From Verrucomicrobiota bacterium JB024 (lineage in GTDB: Bacteria; Verrucomicrobiota; Verrucomicrobiia; Opitutales; Cerasicoccaceae), in assembly GCA_030673825.1 (NCBI GenBank), contig JAUTCS010000118.1, positions 43,411-107,410 on the forward strand: a stretch of DNA of 64,000 nt, read 5' to 3'. This document shows, one piece after another, positions 59,158 to 64,000 of the stretch. Below the pieces are notes generated by a model that saw nothing but the letters and a program-made list of their open reading frames with translations, did not search any database and was not told where the DNA came from. How positions within the stretch are numbered: the stretch's first letter is position 1; each line of letters starts with the position of its first letter. Position numbers and translations under genes: made by a program.

Positions 59158-60543
59158 ATGCCCCCCTCCGCCGACACGCCCGTGATCTTCGCCCTGCCCG
59201 AGTGGCTTCCCCACCTCGGCGGGCTGGCCACGTTTTACGCGCAGCTGGCCCGGTGCCGCAGCGAGCAAGGGCTAAGCACCCTCATCCTCACCACCCAGCG
59301 CAACGCTGAGAACCCCGGCTGGCCCGGTCTCGACGTTGTCTCCGTGCTGGAAGAGAAAAACGCGGGCTTCGTGCGCCTGTGCCAGCTCCTGCCCGAGCAC
59401 TACGAGGTCGCCGCCCTCGCCCTGTCCACCGGCGCGGCCATGGCGCAATGGCTTCGCAAACACGCCCCCGCGGACGCCGTCGTTTTCGCCGCGGAGTTCA
59501 TGGGCTACGCCTCCGCACTCACCGGCCCCGGCCTGCCGCCGCTGGTGGTGACCGCGCACGGCTCCCTCGGCCAGATCGCCGCCCGCTCGCACGGTGGCGG
59601 CGCGGCTTCTCCCGACCTGCCGCTGCTGCGCCTGCTGGAATCCGACGCGCTCCTGCGCGCCCACGCCGTCAGCGCGTACAGCCCGGCCAACGCCGCCGAG
59701 TGGTCCGCCGCTCTCGGGCGCAACGTCCCTTGTGTGGACCCGCCCTACTTTTTGTCACAAGATTTGGATACACAGGGCAAGGCAGAGGTCACTGCCACCG
59801 CACAGGCCGCTCCACTGACCGGCGTCGTCCTCGGCCGCCTGCAGGACTGGAAAGGCGCCCAGACCCTTGCCTCCGCGCTGGAGATGCTCGGGCCGGACGC
59901 GCCCGTACGCATCGACTGGTACGGCTCGGACACGCCCACCGCCCCCGGCGCCGTCTCCATGGCCGCCTGGCTGGCCGAGCACCATCCGCGCATCTGGCAA
60001 AAGACCTTCCGCTGGCACGGCCCCGTCCCCCGCGAGGATGCGCTGCGCCAGCAGGTCGGGGCGGACTTCGCGCTCATCCCCTCGCGCTGGGACACGCTTA
60101 ACTTTACCGTGCTGGAGGCCATGGCCGCCGCCAAGCCCGCCCTCGTCTCAACCGGCGCGGGCGCGTCTTATCTGATCGAGCACGGCGTGACCGGACTGGT
60201 CTTCCCCGTCGATGATGCCGCCGCTCTGGCCCACACACTCCAACGCATCGCCGAAACTCCGGCCAGCCTGCCGCCACTGGGCCGGGCCGCCCGCGCCGCC
60301 CTTGGCGAACGCCTCAGCCCGGCAGCCTGCGTCAACCGCTACGAAACCCTCGCCCACCAGGCCCGTGAAACCGCCGCCAACCCGCTGCACGCCCTCAAGG
60401 CCGACAGCGCCGCCGGCACGTTCCTCCCCCTGTTGGAAGCCGTCACCGCCGCCGACACCCTGCCCCGCCATAGCGGGCGCGACCTGCTCGGCGCCCTTAC
60501 CCGCAAGCTCAGCCAACGCCTCGGCATGGACCGCGAACCATGA
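59158..60543 (+). CDS. Glycosyltransferase family 4 (GT-B)
   Basis: The 461-residue product has the GT-B two-Rossmann layout: N-terminal LPEWLPHLGGLATFYAQL, middle VVLGRLQDWKGAQTLASAL, and C-terminal FALIPSRWDTLNFTVLEAMA with the nucleotide-sugar Glu, followed by GVTGLVFPVDDAAAL. It probably adds one sugar of the repeat unit. Donor and linkage cannot be read. It overlaps the next gene by four bases. Confidence 0.9.
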   Translation: MPPSADTPVIFALPEWLPHLGGLATFYAQLARCRSEQGLSTLILTTQRNAENPGWPGLDVVSVLEEKNAGFVRLCQLLPEHYEVAALALSTGAAMAQWLRKHAPADAVVFAAEFMGYASALTGPGLPPLVVTAHGSLGQIAARSHGGGAASPDLPLLRLLESDALLRAHAVSAYSPANAAEWSAALGRNVPCVDPPYFLSQDLDTQGKAEVTATAQAAPLTGVVLGRLQDWKGAQTLASALEMLGPDAPVRIDWYGSDTPTAPGAVSMAAWLAEHHPRIWQKTFRWHGPVPREDALRQQVGADFALIPSRWDTLNFTVLEAMAAAKPALVSTGAGASYLIEHGVTGLVFPVDDAAALAHTLQRIAETPASLPPLGRAARAALGERLSPAACVNRYETLAHQARETAANPLHALKADSAAGTFLPLLEAVTAADTLPRHSGRDLLGALTRKLSQRLGMDREP

Positions 60544-61499
60544 ACGAGCCAGCCCGACCCCGAGTCTCTGTGCTCATGCCCGTGTACAACGCCGAGCTCT
60601 ACCTGGCCGAGGCGCTGGGCAGCATCCTCGCGCAGGAGGGCGTCAGCTTCGAGTGCATCGTGGTTGATGACGGCTCGACCGACGGCACCGCCGCGCTTCT
60701 GGAGGACTTCGCGCAACACGACAACCGCCTGACCGTGATCAGCCGCCCCAACACCGGCATCGTCGGCGCGCTCAATGACGGCCTCGCCCGCTGCCGCGGC
60801 GAATACCTCGCCCGCATGGACGCCGACGATGTGGCCTGCCCGCACCGCCTCGCCCGCCAGTGCGCCTTTCTCGACACGCACGCCGAGTGTGTCGGCGTCG
60901 GCTGCTGGGTCGATTATCTCGACCCCGACGGCGAGCACATCTGGACCTGGAAAATGAGCGGCGACCCGGCCCACATCGAGCACGATCTGCTGGAAGGCAC
61001 TGTCGGCGGGCTCGTCCATCCCGCCATGATGCTGCGCCGCGCCGACGTGCAATCTGTTGGCGGCTACCGGCCCGAGTGCCAGTACGTCGAAGACTACGAT
61101 CTGTTTGTGCGCCTGCTCGACCGGGGCAGCTTCTCCGTCGTACAGGAGTGCCTGTTGGGCTATCGCCAGCACCCCGCCAGCATCAACGCCACCCGCAACC
61201 GCACTGAGCGCACCGCCATCAAGAACCAGCTGCTGGCCGAAGCCCGCCGCCGCCGGGGCCTGCCGGAAAAAATCCTCCGCCCCTCGCCCGTCAGCCGCAC
61301 CGGAGCGCAACTGGAGTGGGTCAACCTCGCCCTGCTCGACAATAACTGGCGTAGCGCCCGAAAAACCACCCGGCGCCTCTTTAAAACAGCTCCCCTCAGT
61401 CTCGCCCCTTGGCGCGCCCTGGGCAGGCTCGTCCGCGCCGCCTGCGCGGAGACCCGCATCAAGTTGGGGGCGGCTCGCCAACGCGTATCCAAAGTATGA
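60540..61499 (+). CDS. Glycosyltransferase family 2 (GT-A)
   Basis: The 319-residue product has SVLMPVYNAELYLAEAL, CIVVDDGSTDGT, the DXD motif in LARMDADDVACP and a later ECQYVEDYDLFVRLLDRG with the catalytic acidic residue. The C-terminus is basic. Coupled to both neighbours by ATGA overlaps. Confidence 0.93.
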   Translation: MNEPARPRVSVLMPVYNAELYLAEALGSILAQEGVSFECIVVDDGSTDGTAALLEDFAQHDNRLTVISRPNTGIVGALNDGLARCRGEYLARMDADDVACPHRLARQCAFLDTHAECVGVGCWVDYLDPDGEHIWTWKMSGDPAHIEHDLLEGTVGGLVHPAMMLRRADVQSVGGYRPECQYVEDYDLFVRLLDRGSFSVVQECLLGYRQHPASINATRNRTERTAIKNQLLAEARRRRGLPEKILRPSPVSRTGAQLEWVNLALLDNNWRSARKTTRRLFKTAPLSLAPWRALGRLVRAACAETRIKLGAARQRVSKV

Positions 61500-62431
61500 A
61501 TACAGCGGTCGCCTTCATTATCTTCAAACGTCCGGACACGACCGCCCGCGTGTTCGCGGCCATCCGCGCCGCCCGCCCGCCGCGGCTGTACGTGATCGCC
61601 GACGGCGCCCGCCCGGACAAGCCAGGCGAGCCCCAGGCCGTCAGCGTCACCCGCGCCCTCACCGACGCGGTGGACTGGGACTGTGATGTCATCCGCCTCT
61701 ACAGCGACCAAAACCTCGGCTGCCGCAAGCGCGTGCAGACCGGGCTCGACGCGGTCTTCGCCCGCGAGGAGGAGGCCATCATCCTGGAGGACGATTGCCT
61801 GCCCGACCCGAGCTTTTTCCCGTACTGCGAGGAGTTGCTCGCCCGCTACCGCAAAGAACCGCGCGTCATGCACATCAGCGGAGACAACTTTCTGTGGGGC
61901 CGCTGCCGCACCAGCTCCAGCTACCACTTCAGCCGCTCGGTCCATGTCTGGGGCTGGGCGACGTGGCGCCGAGCCTGGCACCTGTACGACGCTGACATGG
62001 CCACCTGGGGCGGTCCGCTTTTCGAACAAAACCTGCTCCCCGGCTTTGTCTCCGAGGCGGAAAGAACCTACTGGCTGGAAGCCTTCGGCAAGATTCACGA
62101 CAACCCGGAAAAAAACACTTCCTGGGCCACCATCTGGTCCTACTCCGTGCGCGTGCACGACGGCCTCTGCGTGTACCCGCAAGTCAACCTCGTGGAGAAC
62201 ATCGGCTTCGACGGCGAGGCCACGCACACATTTTCCATGCCGGACTTTTACCAGCCCCCGGCTCGCCCCATCGGCCCGCTCAAGCACCCGCGCACCCTCA
62301 CAGTCCACACCCGCGCCGACGCGCTGAACTTCGAGACCGCCTTCCGCTACCAGGAGCCGCGCCGACTGCGACAGCTCAAAAACTGGCTGCGCATCAAGGG
62401 CGGCGCCCTGCGGCGCAAGTTCATCCCCTAG
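61496..62431 (+). CDS. GT-A fold glycosyltransferase
   Basis: The 311-residue product has VAFIIFKRPDTTARVFAAI, LYSDQNLGCRKRVQTGLD and an EDD metal motif in AIILEDDCLPDPSFF. It continues with HISGDNFLWGR and VWGWATWRRAWHLYD, typical of hemolysin-type or GNT-I-like sugar transferases in capsule loci. I chose the ATG at 61496, overlapping the previous stop by four bases; the longer ORF reads through that gene. Confidence 0.85.
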   Translation: MNTAVAFIIFKRPDTTARVFAAIRAARPPRLYVIADGARPDKPGEPQAVSVTRALTDAVDWDCDVIRLYSDQNLGCRKRVQTGLDAVFAREEEAIILEDDCLPDPSFFPYCEELLARYRKEPRVMHISGDNFLWGRCRTSSSYHFSRSVHVWGWATWRRAWHLYDADMATWGGPLFEQNLLPGFVSEAERTYWLEAFGKIHDNPEKNTSWATIWSYSVRVHDGLCVYPQVNLVENIGFDGEATHTFSMPDFYQPPARPIGPLKHPRTLTVHTRADALNFETAFRYQEPRRLRQLKNWLRIKGGALRRKFIP

Positions 62432-62459
62432 CCCCTCGCCGCTCCTTTTTATTTTCGCT

Positions 62460-63275
62460 ATGATCCGCCTTGGCATCATCCAGCCTGCCCGCCTCGGCGA
62501 TGTGCTCATCTGCCTGCCCATCGCCCGGTGGCATGTCCGGCAGGGACGCGAGGTGTATTGGCCAATGGATACAAAACTGCTGGCCCAGATTTCCGACAGC
62601 CTGCCAACGGAGGGCATCCACTATCTCCCTGTCGAGGGGCCACCCGAACGCTGGAAGGCCAACGCCGCCGCTGCGCTCAAGGACGCGGACTGCGAGAAGA
62701 TCATCGATCTTTCCTTCGGACTCGACGGCGACCTCGGCTCGCCAGCCTACCGCGGCTTTCTCGACTCGGGACTGCACTTCGACGCGTACAAGTACCAACT
62801 CGCAGGAGTTCCATTGGAGGAGAAGTGGAACTTCCCCCTTCGCCGCGACACCGAGGCCGAGGCGCACGCGCTCGCCTCGCTGAACCTGACGCGTCCCCAC
62901 ATCGCCCTGCACCTGCAAGGGAGCAGCTTTCACGTCACCGCCGATCTCCCCGCGTCCTGGCTGCGACACTACGCCATCGTCGAGCTCGCCCCCGGCATCT
63001 GCGCGAACCCAATCCACCTGCTCGGTGTATTGGAAAAAGCTGACACGCTCGTCATGGTGGACAGTTTTTTCGCCAACCTCGTCGAGCAGGCGGGGCTGAC
63101 ACAACGGCGCTATTTTATCGAGCGAGCGCGCACCCGCGCCCTTAGCCCCACCCTGCGCGAAGGCTGGAAACGCGTCCCTCCGACCGAGCCCACACCCCTG
63201 TGTAAAATCTGCCGCGCCTGCACGCGCCCCTTTTCCGGCGAGCCCGTCTTCTGGGGCTTCCGGCTCCCCCTGTAA
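62460..63275 (+). CDS. Glycosyltransferase family 9-like protein
   Basis: The 271-residue product begins IRLGIIQPARLGDVLICLPI, the signature start of heptosyltransferase-like GT9 enzymes, and ends with VMVDSFFANLVEQAGL, the C-terminal donor site. It is shorter than typical (about 340), and the central linker is reduced. Four Cys near the C-terminus (CKICRAC and a Cys before) are unusual and might bind metal. Confidence 0.72.
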   Translation: MIRLGIIQPARLGDVLICLPIARWHVRQGREVYWPMDTKLLAQISDSLPTEGIHYLPVEGPPERWKANAAAALKDADCEKIIDLSFGLDGDLGSPAYRGFLDSGLHFDAYKYQLAGVPLEEKWNFPLRRDTEAEAHALASLNLTRPHIALHLQGSSFHVTADLPASWLRHYAIVELAPGICANPIHLLGVLEKADTLVMVDSFFANLVEQAGLTQRRYFIERARTRALSPTLREGWKRVPPTEPTPLCKICRACTRPFSGEPVFWGFRLPL

Positions 63276-63286
63276 TTTTCCCCGCC

Positions 63287-64000
63287 ATGCCCACCACCAC
63301 TATCCTCGGGGTCAAATTCTATACCGGCGACGTGTCCACGGCCATCGAGGAGATACTCGCCCACGGGGGGCTGCTTGTGGCTCCCTCCGGCCCCGGGCTT
63401 GCCACACTCCAGCACGCTCCGACCTACCGCGCGTCATTAGAGCACAGCGACCTCGTCCTGACCGACAGCGGACTGCTTGTGCTGCTATGGAATCTCACCC
63501 ACCGCCCACGCATCCCGAAGATTTCCGGCTACCTGTATTTTCGCGAGCTGATCAAGCATCCCGCCCTGCGTGAACCGGGCTCGACCTACTGGGTCATGCC
63601 TAGCGAGGAGGAGATGCGCATCAACCTCGCCTGGCTCAACGACGTGCAGGGCGTTCCCGTGCGCGAGGAGGACTGCTACATCGCCCCGCACTATCCGGCC
63701 CACGGCGAAGTCCGTGACGATGCGCTCGCCGCACAAATCGAGGCCCGCCGCCCGCGCCTGGTCTTTAACAACATCGGTGGCGGCACGCAGGAACGCCTCG
63801 GCTACAGCCTGCGCCAACAGTTGAGCTACCGACCCGGCATCATCTGCACCGGGGCGGCCATCGCGTTTTTCACCGGACAACAGGCAAACATCCCCGGCTG
63901 GGCCGACCGGCTTCACCTGGGCTGGCTGGCGCGTATCGCCGCAGACCCGAGCCGCTACCTGCCGCGCTACGTAGCAGCACTGCGGCTGGTGCCGATGTTC
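63287..64000 (+). CDS. WecG/TagA/CpsF family glycosyltransferase, truncated by the window edge
   Basis: Transfers ManNAc(A)-like or glucosyl residues to a lipid-linked sugar (GT26). The first 238 codons are present without a stop. Motifs: VLTDSGLLVLLWNLTHRPR (acceptor/Asp region), NNIGGGTQERLGYSL, ICTGAAIAFFTGQQ and the C-terminal WADRLHLGWLARIAADPSRYLPRY. The last motif is the family end, so little of the protein is missing. Confidence 0.88.
   Translation, partial: MPTTTILGVKFYTGDVSTAIEEILAHGGLLVAPSGPGLATLQHAPTYRASLEHSDLVLTDSGLLVLLWNLTHRPRIPKISGYLYFRELIKHPALREPGSTYWVMPSEEEMRINLAWLNDVQGVPVREEDCYIAPHYPAHGEVRDDALAAQIEARRPRLVFNNIGGGTQERLGYSLRQQLSYRPGIICTGAAIAFFTGQQANIPGWADRLHLGWLARIAADPSRYLPRYVAALRLVPMF

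Overview
The window looks like chromosomal DNA of a Verrucomicrobiota bacterium, most likely class Opitutae. The evidence is indirect: very high G+C with GC-rich third codon positions, a canonical PEP-CTERM protein, a second sorting-signal variant paired with an HpsJ-like membrane protein, many exported proteins, and families of short intergenic repeats of the kind common in such genomes. No rRNA or other marker pins the genus.

Layout. 1-16.5 kb is core chromosome: sufS, a secreted EEP-family nuclease, a Ste24-like M48 protease, xseB-dxs, a lipoprotein, a possible thioester adhesin with an HpsJ-like partner, a SpoIIE-type phosphatase/anti-sigma kinase pair, rpmB, a class III nucleotide cyclase, gluconokinase, an acetylxylan esterase and a single-domain response regulator. 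16.7-28.7 kb is an integrated genomic island. It lies between tRNA-Arg(UCU) and an exact 38-bp copy of the tRNA 5' half, and starts with a tyrosine recombinase. Its cargo is a four-gene operon of exported proteins (one ending in a CHAP/NlpC-like amidase domain, followed by an overlapping membrane-anchored protein that could be its immunity partner), a divergent XRE-type regulator, an AbrB/PIN toxin-antitoxin pair, an unknown protein, an excisionase-like HTH protein, an HUH rolling-circle Rep, and an A+T-rich gene for a proteasome-beta-like Ntn hydrolase with Thr1, Asp17 and Lys33 in exact proteasome numbering.

28.9-42.8 kb returns to core genes: transketolase, a pseudouridine synthase, leuC and leuD (separated by a PEP-CTERM gene), an ExbB/ExbD pair, a CPBP-like membrane protein, glnS, a ChaA-type cation/proton antiporter, an FAH-family enzyme and purS. 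42.9-53.2 kb is a complete minus-strand chemosensory operon in Wsp order (receptor, CheW, CheR-TPR, CheW, CheA-REC, CheB) with two tandem receptors and no WspR diguanylate cyclase beside it. A STAS anti-sigma antagonist follows. 53.9-64 kb is an exopolysaccharide locus: a divergent polyprenyl-phosphate sugar transferase, then a MarR/GbsR-like regulator, an RfaH-like NusG paralogue, the Wzm/Wzt exporter and five glycosyltransferases, the last cut by the window edge.

The chemosensory operon and polysaccharide locus being side by side suggests surface-sensing control of matrix production, but this is inference. Between genes there are at least seven families of short repeats, several in inverted pairs. 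One hairpin repeat sits directly after stop codons, and its stems differ by compensatory changes.
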